A DNA stretch of 22,089 nt from an uncultured Paracoccaceae bacterium (GTDB taxonomy: Bacteria; Pseudomonadota; Alphaproteobacteria; Rhodobacterales; Rhodobacteraceae): contig CALBSG010000105.1 in NCBI GenBank assembly GCA_937927675.1, positions 1-22,089 on the forward strand. The letters are read 5' to 3'. The notes beneath the pieces were generated by a model. It made no database searches. It saw only the letters and a program-made list of their open reading frames with translations, and was not told the origin of the DNA. The position numbers and the translations under genes were made by a program. Shown one piece after another: positions 7,073 to 14,323 of the stretch. Every line of letters begins with the position of its first letter. The stretch's first letter is position 1.

Positions 7073-8536
7073 ATGGCACGGAAAGCGGCAATCATTGGGG
7101 GTGGGGTTATTGGCGGCGGTTGGGCGGCGCGGTTCCTGCTGAACGGCTGGAACGTTGCGGTCTTTGATCCCGATCCTGAGGCCCCGCGCAAGGTGGGCGA
7201 GGTGATCGCCAATGCCCGCAAGGCGTTGCCCGCGCTTTCGGATGTGCCGATGCCTGCTGAAGGCACGCTGACCTTCGTCAGCACCATCACCGAAGCGGTG
7301 GAAGGGGCGGAATATATCCAAGAATCCGTCTCGGAACGTCTGGAGCTGAAGCATCGCGTCTTTGCACAAATCCAACAGGTCGCACCCGGCGTGTTGATCG
7401 GCTCCTCGACCTCGGGTTTCAAACCTTCGGAGTTGCAGGAAAAGGCACCCGAGCCGGGGATGATCTTTGTCGCCCACCCGTTCAACCCGGTCTACCTTTT
7501 GCCCTTGGCCGAGGTGGTTCCCAGCCCCAAAAACCCGCCCGAAGCCATCGAGCGTGCCAAGGAAATCCTGCGCGAAATCGGCATGTTCCCGCTGCACATC
7601 CGCAAGGAAATCGACGCCCATATCGCCGACCGCTTCCTTGAGGCCGTCTGGCGCGAGGCGCTGTGGCTGGTGAAAGACGGCATCGCCACGACCGAAGAAA
7701 TCGACGAGGCCATCCGCATGGGCTTTGGTCTGCGTTGGGGTCAGATGGGCCTCTTTGAGACCTACCGCGTTGCGGGCGGCGAGGCGGGCATGAAGCATTT
7801 CATGGCGCAGTTCGGCCCCTGCCTGACCTGGCCCTGGACCAAACTGATGGACGTGCCCGAGTTCAACGACGAACTCGTGGACCTCATCGCAGGCCAGTCC
7901 GACGCGCAATCCGGCCACCATTCCATCCGCGAGTTGGAGCGGATTCGCGACAGCAACCTGATCGGCTTCCTGCGTGCTTTGAAAGACCGCAACTGGGGTG
8001 CGGGCAAGGTGCTGCGCGAGCATGACGAACGCAATGCGGCGGCGTTCTTTGGCAACACCGACACCGCGCCGAAAGCGGCCCCGTTGGCTATGGCCCATAT
8101 GCAGGTGCTGCCCGGCTGGATCGACTACAACGGTCATATGACCGAAAGCCGCTATTACTTTGCCAACTCGGAGACCGTGGACGCCTTCTTGCGGCTGATC
8201 GGGGCGGGGATGGATTATGTGGCGGGCGGTCACAGCTATTATTCCGCCGAAACCCATATCCGCCATCTGGGCGAGGCCAAGCTGGGCGACCGGCTGACCG
8301 GCACCATCCAGATCATCTCGGCGGATGAAAAGCGCTTCCGGTCCTTCGTGCGTATCATGAAGGGCGAGGAATGCGTGGCCACCATCGAGCAGCTTTGCTT
8401 GCACGTCGATATGGCGGCGGGTAAATCGTCCCCCGCTTCGGCAGAGGTCTGGGCCAAGCTGAAAGCGGTTGCGGATGCCCACGCCAATCTGCCGCTGCCC
8501 GAAGGTGCAGGCCGTGCTGTTGGTCAAAGGAAGTAA
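7073..8536 (+). CDS. cdhA-cdhB: Fused L-carnitine dehydrogenase and betainyl-CoA thioesterase
   Basis: A 487-residue two-domain enzyme. Residues about 1-320 are a 3-hydroxyacyl-CoA-dehydrogenase-fold L-carnitine dehydrogenase (carnitine + NAD+ to 3-dehydrocarnitine). They contain the nucleotide loop GGGVIGGGWA, the catalytic-region VAHPFNPVYLLPLAEVV (His135, Glu147), and the carnitine-dehydrogenase-like stretch LRWGQMGLFETYRVAGGEAG. Residues about 340-470 are a hotdog-fold thioesterase with the DYNGHM signature (Asp351), matching separate betainyl-CoA thioesterases (CdhB). The fusion joins the step before and the step after the CdhC reaction. I chose the ATG at 7073, preceded by AAAGGA, because it starts right at the Rossmann beta-strand; upstream in-frame sequence includes the hairpin. 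The stop lies three bases before the next ATG. Confidence 0.92.
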   Translation: MARKAAIIGGGVIGGGWAARFLLNGWNVAVFDPDPEAPRKVGEVIANARKALPALSDVPMPAEGTLTFVSTITEAVEGAEYIQESVSERLELKHRVFAQIQQVAPGVLIGSSTSGFKPSELQEKAPEPGMIFVAHPFNPVYLLPLAEVVPSPKNPPEAIERAKEILREIGMFPLHIRKEIDAHIADRFLEAVWREALWLVKDGIATTEEIDEAIRMGFGLRWGQMGLFETYRVAGGEAGMKHFMAQFGPCLTWPWTKLMDVPEFNDELVDLIAGQSDAQSGHHSIRELERIRDSNLIGFLRALKDRNWGAGKVLREHDERNAAAFFGNTDTAPKAAPLAMAHMQVLPGWIDYNGHMTESRYYFANSETVDAFLRLIGAGMDYVAGGHSYYSAETHIRHLGEAKLGDRLTGTIQIISADEKRFRSFVRIMKGEECVATIEQLCLHVDMAAGKSSPASAEVWAKLKAVADAHANLPLPEGAGRAVGQRK

Positions 8537-8539
8537 GCC

Positions 8540-9703
8540 ATGCATTTCGGACTGACCGAAGAACAGCAGATGATCGTCGATGCGACGCGGGCTTTTGTGG
8601 AAAACGAACTTTTCCCGCATGAGCTGGCCGTTGAACGTTCGGGTCATTTGCCGATGGAGCTCATCAAAGAGATCCAGAAAAAAGCCATCGAGGCCGGGCT
8701 TTACGCCGCCAATATGCCTGCCGAAGTTGGGGGGGCGGGTCTCGATACGCTGTCGTGGCTGCTTTATGAAAAGGAACTTGGCCGGGCCAATTATGCCCTG
8801 CACTGGACCTGCGTGGCGCGGCCGTCGAATATTCTGCTGGCCGGGAATGCCGAACAGCGCGAGCAATATCTGATGCCGTGCATCCGGGGCGAAACCTGGG
8901 ATTGCCTTGCGATGACCGAACCGGGCGCCGGGTCGGACCTGCGGGGGATGAAGGCGTCGGCGCGGCAAGACGGGGATGACTGGGTGCTGAACGGCACCAA
9001 GCATTTCATCTCTCACGTTGATCTGGCGGGCTTTGCCATTGTCTTCATGGCAACGGGCGAGGAAGACACGCCGCGCGGCCCGAAGAAGAAGATCACCGCG
9101 TTTTTCGTCGACAAAGGCACCAAAGGCTTCACCGTGCGCGATGGCTATCGCAACGTATCGCACCGGGGCTATACCAACGGCATTCTGGAATTCGACGATT
9201 GCCGCCTGAACAAACGCCAGATCTTGGGCGAGGTTCACAAGGGCTTTGAGGTGGCGAACAGCTGGCTGGGTGCCACCCGCCTGCAAGTCGCCTCCACCTG
9301 CCTTGGCCGGGCTGAACGCGCGCTGGGCCATGCCGTCACCTACGCGGCCGAGCGTAAGCAATTCGGCCAGCAGATTGGCAAGTTCCAAGGCATCAGCTTC
9401 AAGCTTGCCGATATGGCGATGGAGTTGAAGGCCGCCGAACTGCTGACCCGCGAGGCCGCTTGGAAGTATGATCAAGGCACTGTGACCGAAGCCGACATGT
9501 CGATGGCGAAGCTGAAAGCCACCGAAGTGCTGGCAATGATCGCCGATGAGGCGATCCAGATCCACGGCGGTATGGGGCTGATGGATGAATTGCCACTGGA
9601 GCGCATTTGGCGTGACGCGCGGGTAGAGCGCATCTGGGAAGGCACCAGCGAAATTCAGCGTCACATCATCAGCCGCGAACTGCTGCGCCCGCATGGGGCA
9701 TGA
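8540..9703 (+). CDS. Acyl-CoA dehydrogenase, probable gamma-butyrobetainyl-CoA dehydrogenase
   Basis: A 387-residue flavoprotein of the acyl-CoA dehydrogenase family, which desaturates acyl-CoA and passes electrons to ETF. Visible signatures: the FAD-binding MTEPGAGSDLRGMKASA (from residue 125), RKQFGQQIGKFQ (about 272), QIHGGMGLMDELPLERIWRDAR, and the C-terminal base motif WEGTSEIQ with catalytic Glu367, as in medium-chain enzymes. Length is normal. It overlaps nothing but is packed tightly: AAAGGAAG near the end of the previous gene serves as its ribosome site. The CaiD-type hydratase downstream suggests gamma-butyrobetainyl-CoA to crotonobetainyl-CoA; a general short-chain substrate is the alternative. 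Substrate is inferred only from neighbours. Confidence 0.88.
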   Translation: MHFGLTEEQQMIVDATRAFVENELFPHELAVERSGHLPMELIKEIQKKAIEAGLYAANMPAEVGGAGLDTLSWLLYEKELGRANYALHWTCVARPSNILLAGNAEQREQYLMPCIRGETWDCLAMTEPGAGSDLRGMKASARQDGDDWVLNGTKHFISHVDLAGFAIVFMATGEEDTPRGPKKKITAFFVDKGTKGFTVRDGYRNVSHRGYTNGILEFDDCRLNKRQILGEVHKGFEVANSWLGATRLQVASTCLGRAERALGHAVTYAAERKQFGQQIGKFQGISFKLADMAMELKAAELLTREAAWKYDQGTVTEADMSMAKLKATEVLAMIADEAIQIHGGMGLMDELPLERIWRDARVERIWEGTSEIQRHIISRELLRPHGA

Positions 9704-9722
9704 CGCCAAAGGAACGTTTCCG

Positions 9723-11708
9723 ATGAAAGACCTCGACCGTCTCTTGCGCCCGCGCCACATCGCCGTTCTGGGCGCGGGTTGGGCGCTGAATGTGATTGAG
9801 CAATGCGCCAAGATGGGCTTCAAAGGCCCGGTTTGGCCGGTACATCCAACCAAGTCTGAAATCGGCGGGCTCAAGGCCTATGCGTCTTTGGCCGATCTGC
9901 CGGAGCCGCCGGATGCCACCTTCATCGGCGTCAACCGCTTTGCCACGATTGATGTGGTGCGCGAGCTTTCCACCATGGGCGCGGGTGGCGCGATCTGCTT
10001 CGCCAGCGGTTGGACCGAGGCGGGCGAGCCGGAGTTGCAGGCCAAGCTGATTGCTGCGGCCGGCGATATGCCGATCCTTGGGCCGAATTGCTATGGCGTC
10101 ATCAATTATCTGGATGGCGCGCTTTTGTGGCCTGACCAGCATGGCGGCATTCCGGTCGATAAGGGGGTGGCGCTGATCAGCCAGTCCTCAAACATCGTCA
10201 TCAATCTTGGCATGCAGCAGCGCGGGCTTCCTGTGGCCTATGTTGCCTGTTTGGGCAATGCGGCGGTGGTTGGCTTGGCCGAACTTGCCGGGGCGCTTTT
10301 GGATGATCCGCGGGTGACCGCGCTTGGCCTTTATATCGAAGGCATTGACGATGCCCCGGCCTTTGCCGCTTTGGCGGAACGCGCGCGCGCGATGGGCAAA
10401 GGGGTGGTGGCGATCAAGTCGGGCAAGACGGAACTTTCCCGCAGCGCGGCGGCCAGCCATACCGCCAGCTTGGCCGGCGGTGGTGCGGCCTCGAGTGCCT
10501 TCCTGCGGCAGGTCGGTGTGGCAGAGGTCAACACCCCCTCAGAACTGATCGAGACGCTGAAAATCTTCCACATGCACGGCCCGCAGATCGGGACACGTAT
10601 TTGCTCGCTCTCCTGCTCCGGTGGGGAAGCGGGCCTCGTGGCCGATCTCGCCGCGCCGCATGGCATCGACTTTCCGCCGGTGCCACAGGCGACGCATGAT
10701 CGGCTTTTCGCGGTCTTGGGGGAAATTCCAACCATTTCCAACCCGTTGGATTACCACACCTTCATCTGGGGTGACGGGCCAAAGACCACCGAGGTCTTTT
10801 CGGCCATGCTCGAGGCCTATGATGCGGGGATCTACATCATCGACAGCCCGCGGGCCGATCGGTGTGATCCGTCCGGCTATCAGCCTGCCTTTGACGCCAT
10901 CGTTGCGGCGCAAAAGGCCACCGGAAAGATTGCGTTGCCGGTTGCCTCGATGGCCGAGAATTTCGGCGAGGGCCGGGTGCAGGCCATGATGGATCAGGGG
11001 GTTTGCACCCTGTTGGGTCTGGAAACTGCGCTGGCTGCGATCAAGGCGGCGCAGACGCCTGCGGGCGCGCCGGGTTGGCGGCCTGCCAAGGCCTTGGCCC
11101 CGCGTGATAGCGAGATGCTGAGTGAGGCGGACGGCAAGGCTTTGCTGGCCGAGGCCGGGGTGCCGGTACCAAAGGCGGTGACTGCGCCAACTTTGGCGGG
11201 TCTTGATGTCACCGGGTTGACTGCGCCCTATGCGCTGAAAGGTTTGGGCTTTGCCCACAAGACCGAAGCCGGGGCGGTACGCTTGGGGCTGACCAGTCTT
11301 GCGGGTCAGGCCGACATGGCGGGCGCCACCGGCTATCTGGTAGAAGAAATGGTCACCGGGGCTGTGGCGGAAATCCTGCTCGGCCTGCGCCGCGATCCGG
11401 TTTACGGCGTGACGCTGACGCTTGGCATGGGTGGCGTCACCGCCGAGGTGCTGGCCGATACCGTGACATTGGTGCTGCCCGCGACCGAGACACAGGTGCT
11501 GGCGGCCCTTCAGACCCTGCGGCTTTGGCCATTGCTTGACGGCTATCGAGGGCGGACAAAGGCCGACATGGCAGCCGTTGCCCGGATCGCTGTGGCCTTG
11601 GGGCAAAAAATGCTGGCCGATGGCAGCCTTGAAGAAATTGAAATCAACCCGATCCTCGTTCGCGCACAGGGTGCCGTGGCGGTGGATGCCCTGATCCGGA
11701 AGGTGTGA
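9723..11708 (+). CDS. ADP-forming acyl-CoA synthetase (fused alpha-beta ACD), candidate betaine-CoA ligase
   Basis: A 661-residue member of the acetate-CoA ligase (NDP-forming) superfamily. Domain order: CoA-binding Rossmann domain (about 1-125, LLRPRHIAVLGAG), succinyl-CoA-ligase-like domain (about 145-440), including SQSSNIVINLG and the phosphohistidine motif ASHTASLAGG (His246), then an ATP-grasp domain (about 455-661, LKGLGFAHKTEAGAVRLGL and a terminal EINPILVR). All parts needed for a reversible acid + CoA + ATP to acyl-CoA + ADP + Pi reaction are present. In this operon it is the only CoA-activating enzyme, so gamma-butyrobetaine, crotonobetaine or carnitine are likely substrates; a relative, DddX, is known to activate the zwitterion DMSP. 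The ATG at 9723 has AAAGGAAC upstream; an ATG at 9693 would overlap the previous gene. Confidence 0.87.
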   Translation: MKDLDRLLRPRHIAVLGAGWALNVIEQCAKMGFKGPVWPVHPTKSEIGGLKAYASLADLPEPPDATFIGVNRFATIDVVRELSTMGAGGAICFASGWTEAGEPELQAKLIAAAGDMPILGPNCYGVINYLDGALLWPDQHGGIPVDKGVALISQSSNIVINLGMQQRGLPVAYVACLGNAAVVGLAELAGALLDDPRVTALGLYIEGIDDAPAFAALAERARAMGKGVVAIKSGKTELSRSAAASHTASLAGGGAASSAFLRQVGVAEVNTPSELIETLKIFHMHGPQIGTRICSLSCSGGEAGLVADLAAPHGIDFPPVPQATHDRLFAVLGEIPTISNPLDYHTFIWGDGPKTTEVFSAMLEAYDAGIYIIDSPRADRCDPSGYQPAFDAIVAAQKATGKIALPVASMAENFGEGRVQAMMDQGVCTLLGLETALAAIKAAQTPAGAPGWRPAKALAPRDSEMLSEADGKALLAEAGVPVPKAVTAPTLAGLDVTGLTAPYALKGLGFAHKTEAGAVRLGLTSLAGQADMAGATGYLVEEMVTGAVAEILLGLRRDPVYGVTLTLGMGGVTAEVLADTVTLVLPATETQVLAALQTLRLWPLLDGYRGRTKADMAAVARIAVALGQKMLADGSLEEIEINPILVRAQGAVAVDALIRKV

Positions 11709-11711
11709 GCC

Positions 11712-12515
11712 ATGGCTGAAATGCAGATGAGAACCGAAGGCCCGATCAAGACCCGCCGCGAAGGCGCGATCCTTGAGGTGACGCTGGACGCCCCCAAGGC
11801 CAACGCGATCAGCCTGAAGACCAGCCGGGTGATGGGATTGGTGTTCCGTGATTTCCGCGATGATGACAGCCTGCGGGTCTGCATCATCCGCGCTGCGGGC
11901 GAAAAGTTCTTCTGCCCCGGTTGGGATTTGAAAGCCGCAGCCGAGGGCGACGCGGTGGATGGCGACTATGGGGTTGGCGGCTTTGCCGGGTTGCAGGAAC
12001 TGCCGAACCTCAACAAGCCGGTGATCGCCGCCGTGAACGGCATTTGCTGTGGCGGGGGGCTGGAGTTTGCCCTGTCTGCCGATCTGATCCTGTGTTCCAC
12101 CAATGCCACCTTTGCGCTTCCGGAAATTCGGTCGGGCACCGTGGCCGATGCCGCCAGCATCAAACTGCCCAAGCGCATCCCCTATCACGTTGCCATGGAC
12201 CTTTTGCTGACCGGCCGTTGGTTCGACGCCGAAGAGGCGCATCGCTGGGGTTTGGTCAAAGAAATCTGCGCGCCCGAAGATCTTTTGGCCAAGGCATGGG
12301 ATCTGGCGCGGCTTTTGGAATCCGGCCCGCCCTTGGTTTACGCCGCAATCAAGGAAGTTGTGCGCGAGGCGGAAAACATGCGCTTCCAAGATGCGCTGAA
12401 CCGCATCACCAAACGGCAGATGCCGACGGTGGACAAACTTTATTCCTCCGAGGACCAGTTGGAAGGTGCCCGCGCCTTTGCCGAAAAACGCGACCCGGTC
12501 TGGAAGGGGCGGTAA
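11712..12515 (+). CDS. caiD: Carnitinyl-CoA dehydratase/crotonobetainyl-CoA hydratase (CaiD type)
   Basis: A 267-residue crotonase-fold enzyme closely resembling E. coli CaiD, which interconverts crotonobetainyl-CoA and L-carnitinyl-CoA. CaiD-like stretches recalled from the E. coli protein include ILEVTLDAPKANAI, GEKFFCPGWDLKAAAEG, NKPVIAAVNG and the C-terminal AFAEKRDPVWKGR. The two catalytic glutamates of CaiD (111 and 131) correspond to Glu118 in GGGLEFALSAD and Glu138 in FALPEIRSG. These details go beyond generic enoyl-CoA hydratase similarity and make the carnitine link strong. The ATG lies three bases after the synthetase stop, with GGAAGG (11698-11703) as ribosome site. Its stop codon lies in the loop of a terminator-like hairpin, marking a likely operon end. 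The physiological direction is probably hydration. Confidence 0.9.
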   Translation: MAEMQMRTEGPIKTRREGAILEVTLDAPKANAISLKTSRVMGLVFRDFRDDDSLRVCIIRAAGEKFFCPGWDLKAAAEGDAVDGDYGVGGFAGLQELPNLNKPVIAAVNGICCGGGLEFALSADLILCSTNATFALPEIRSGTVADAASIKLPKRIPYHVAMDLLLTGRWFDAEEAHRWGLVKEICAPEDLLAKAWDLARLLESGPPLVYAAIKEVVREAENMRFQDALNRITKRQMPTVDKLYSSEDQLEGARAFAEKRDPVWKGR

Positions 12516-12522
12516 GCCCCTT
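12504..12522 (+). terminator. Terminator-like hairpin spanning the caiD stop codon
   Basis: AAGGGGC (12504-12510) and GCCCCTT (12516-12522) form a perfect 7-bp stem with loop GGTAA, which contains the TAA stop. Only a short TT follows. It probably marks a partial or complete end of the cdhC-caiD transcript. Confidence 0.5.
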
Positions 12523-12544
12523 CGTCAACCCCACAGAGCCCCCA

Positions 12545-12567
12545 TTTGCGACGTATTTCGTCGCAAA
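12545..12567. repeat. Inverted repeat TTTGCGACG-N5-CGTCGCAAA
   Basis: Perfect 9-base arms (12545-12553 and 12559-12567) with the spacer TATTT, in the 108-base gap between caiD and the GMC oxidoreductase gene and 57 bases before its ATG. It could be a second terminator hairpin or an operator for the GMC gene. The symmetry is strong and the function unknown. Confidence 0.5.
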
Positions 12568-12623
12568 ACACCAAGGGGCTTGCGGGCTTGGGCGCTAGGG
12601 TCTGACCGTTCAGGGAGGCCCCA

Positions 12624-14264
12624 ATGCAAGACACCGATTATATCATCGTGGGCGCAGGCAGCGCCGGCTGCGTTTTGGCCAACCGCCTTAGCGAAAGCGG
12701 CAAACATCGGGTCACGCTGATCGAAGCGGGCGGCAGCGATACGGCGTGGAACTTGAACAATTTCTTCGTCCATCTGCCGCTGGGGTATGGCAAGCTGTTC
12801 TACAACTCTGCCGTCAACTGGATGTACGCAACCGAGCCTGATCCGGGGCTGAACGGCCAGCGGGATCACTGGCCACGCGGCAAGGTTCTGGGCGGATCGT
12901 CCAGCATCAATGCCATGGTCTGGATCCGGGGCCATCGTGCCGATTATGAGGAGTGGGGCGCCGAAAATCCCGGTTGGGGTTGGGACGATTGTACCGCCGC
13001 CTACCGCCAGATCGAAGACAATGAGGCCGGCGGCGATGCCTATCGCGGCAAGGGTGGCCCCTTGTTCATCAGCGCCAATCGCAAGGGGCTGCATCCCTTG
13101 GTCGAGGATTACATTCGCGCCTGTGGTCAGGCGGGCCTGCCCTATAACCCCGATTTCAACGGGGCCGAACAGGAAGGTGCCGGGAACTACCAAATGACCA
13201 TCCGCAACGCGCGCCGCAACTCCACCGCGCGGGCCTTCCTGCGCCCGGCGCTGAAACGGGCGAACCTGCGGGTCATCACGCGGGCGCAGGTGACGAAGGT
13301 TTTGATGCAGGACCGCCGCGCGGTTGGCGTAGAATATGTGCAAGGCGGCCAGCGCCACGAATTGCGCTGCAACGCCGAGGTGATCCTGTCGGGCGGCGCG
13401 GTAAACTCACCCCAACTGTTGGAGCTTTCAGGGATCGGCAACGCCGCGCATTTGCAGGGCCTTGGCCTGCCGGTCGTCCTGAACAACCCCAATGTCGGCG
13501 AACATATGTCCGACCATCAGGGCATCAATTACACCTTCCGCATGAAGGTGCCGACCTACAACAACATCCTGCGGCCATGGTGGGGCAAGGCTTTGGTCGG
13601 TCTGCAATATTTCCTGACCGGAGGCGGCCCTTTGGCCAAGTCCATCAACCACGGCGGCGGCTTTTTCCGCACCCGTTCCGGGCTGGATCGGCCAAATATG
13701 CAGCTCTATCTGCAAGCCTTCTCGACGCTTCTGCCCAAGGCAGGTGAACGGCCCCTCTTGACGCCTGATCCGTTCCCCGGTCTGTCAATCGGCCTGTCGA
13801 ACTGCCGCCCCACGTCGCGCGGGCATATCCATATTCAGTCGCCCGACCCGCTGGCGCATCCGAAGATCGTGGCGAATGTGTTTTCCACCGATCACGACGT
13901 GCAGGAAATGCTGGAGGCGGTGAAATACCTCCGCCACATCGCGGCCCAGCCGGCGATGGCTGGCTTGATTGAAGAAGAGCTGCGCCCCGGCCCTGCCGTG
14001 CAGTCCGATGCCGACCTTATCCACGATTTCCGGCAGCGCTCCGGCACGGTCTATCACCACTCTTGCACCGCGCGTATGGGTGCAGATGCGGCGACATCGG
14101 TTGTCGATGCCCGCTGCCGTGTTCATGGGGTGGCGGGGCTGCGGGTGATCGATGCCTCTGCCTTCCCGAACTTGATCGCTGGCAACACCAATGCCCCGTC
14201 CATCCTGATGGGGTGGAAGGGCGCGGAAAAGATTCTGGACGACGCCAAAACCGGGCGCAGCTGA
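12624..14264 (+). CDS. GMC-family FAD oxidoreductase, choline-dehydrogenase-like
   Basis: A 546-residue flavoenzyme of the glucose-methanol-choline family. The N-terminal FAD-binding motif GAGSAGCVLANRLSE starts at residue 10; PRGKVLGGSSSINAMVWIRG is the second FAD signature. The active-site segment VYHHSCTARMG holds His478/His479, and GNTNAP (520-525) carries the conserved asparagine. Length equals that of BetA. Similarity to E. coli BetA as I recall it is only moderate, so choline to betaine aldehyde is plausible from the betaine/BetC context, but another alcohol is possible. The start at 12624 has AGGGAGG five bases upstream. No betaine-aldehyde dehydrogenase or BetI repressor is adjacent. 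It may have its own promoter in the 108-base gap or be read through from caiD. Confidence 0.85.
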   Translation: MQDTDYIIVGAGSAGCVLANRLSESGKHRVTLIEAGGSDTAWNLNNFFVHLPLGYGKLFYNSAVNWMYATEPDPGLNGQRDHWPRGKVLGGSSSINAMVWIRGHRADYEEWGAENPGWGWDDCTAAYRQIEDNEAGGDAYRGKGGPLFISANRKGLHPLVEDYIRACGQAGLPYNPDFNGAEQEGAGNYQMTIRNARRNSTARAFLRPALKRANLRVITRAQVTKVLMQDRRAVGVEYVQGGQRHELRCNAEVILSGGAVNSPQLLELSGIGNAAHLQGLGLPVVLNNPNVGEHMSDHQGINYTFRMKVPTYNNILRPWWGKALVGLQYFLTGGGPLAKSINHGGGFFRTRSGLDRPNMQLYLQAFSTLLPKAGERPLLTPDPFPGLSIGLSNCRPTSRGHIHIQSPDPLAHPKIVANVFSTDHDVQEMLEAVKYLRHIAAQPAMAGLIEEELRPGPAVQSDADLIHDFRQRSGTVYHHSCTARMGADAATSVVDARCRVHGVAGLRVIDASAFPNLIAGNTNAPSILMGWKGAEKILDDAKTGRS

Positions 14265-14294
14265 CCACTCGGAACGTCCCCAAGCAGACAGCTG

Positions 14295-14323
14295 CGCGCG
14301 GCGTCAGGATCACTCGCCGCGCG
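14295..14323. terminator. GC hairpin between convergent GMC and betC genes
   Basis: CGCGCGGCG (14295-14303) and CGCCGCGCG (14315-14323) form a perfect 9-bp stem with an 11-base loop. It overlaps the last codons of betC, whose stop is at 14310-14312. It likely ends transcripts arriving from both sides, though no T-run is present on the plus-strand side. Confidence 0.5.

Noticed and set aside
6008..9874. Very long open frame on the minus strand (over 3.8 kb)
   Set aside because: It runs antisense to three clear genes (cdhC, cdhAB and the acyl-CoA dehydrogenase); its translation is rich in His, Arg and Gly with no family features. High third-position GC suppresses stops in that frame.
10539..12389. 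Minus-strand open frame opposite the synthetase and caiD genes
   Set aside because: Antisense artefact of codon bias; spans two real genes and the boundary between them.
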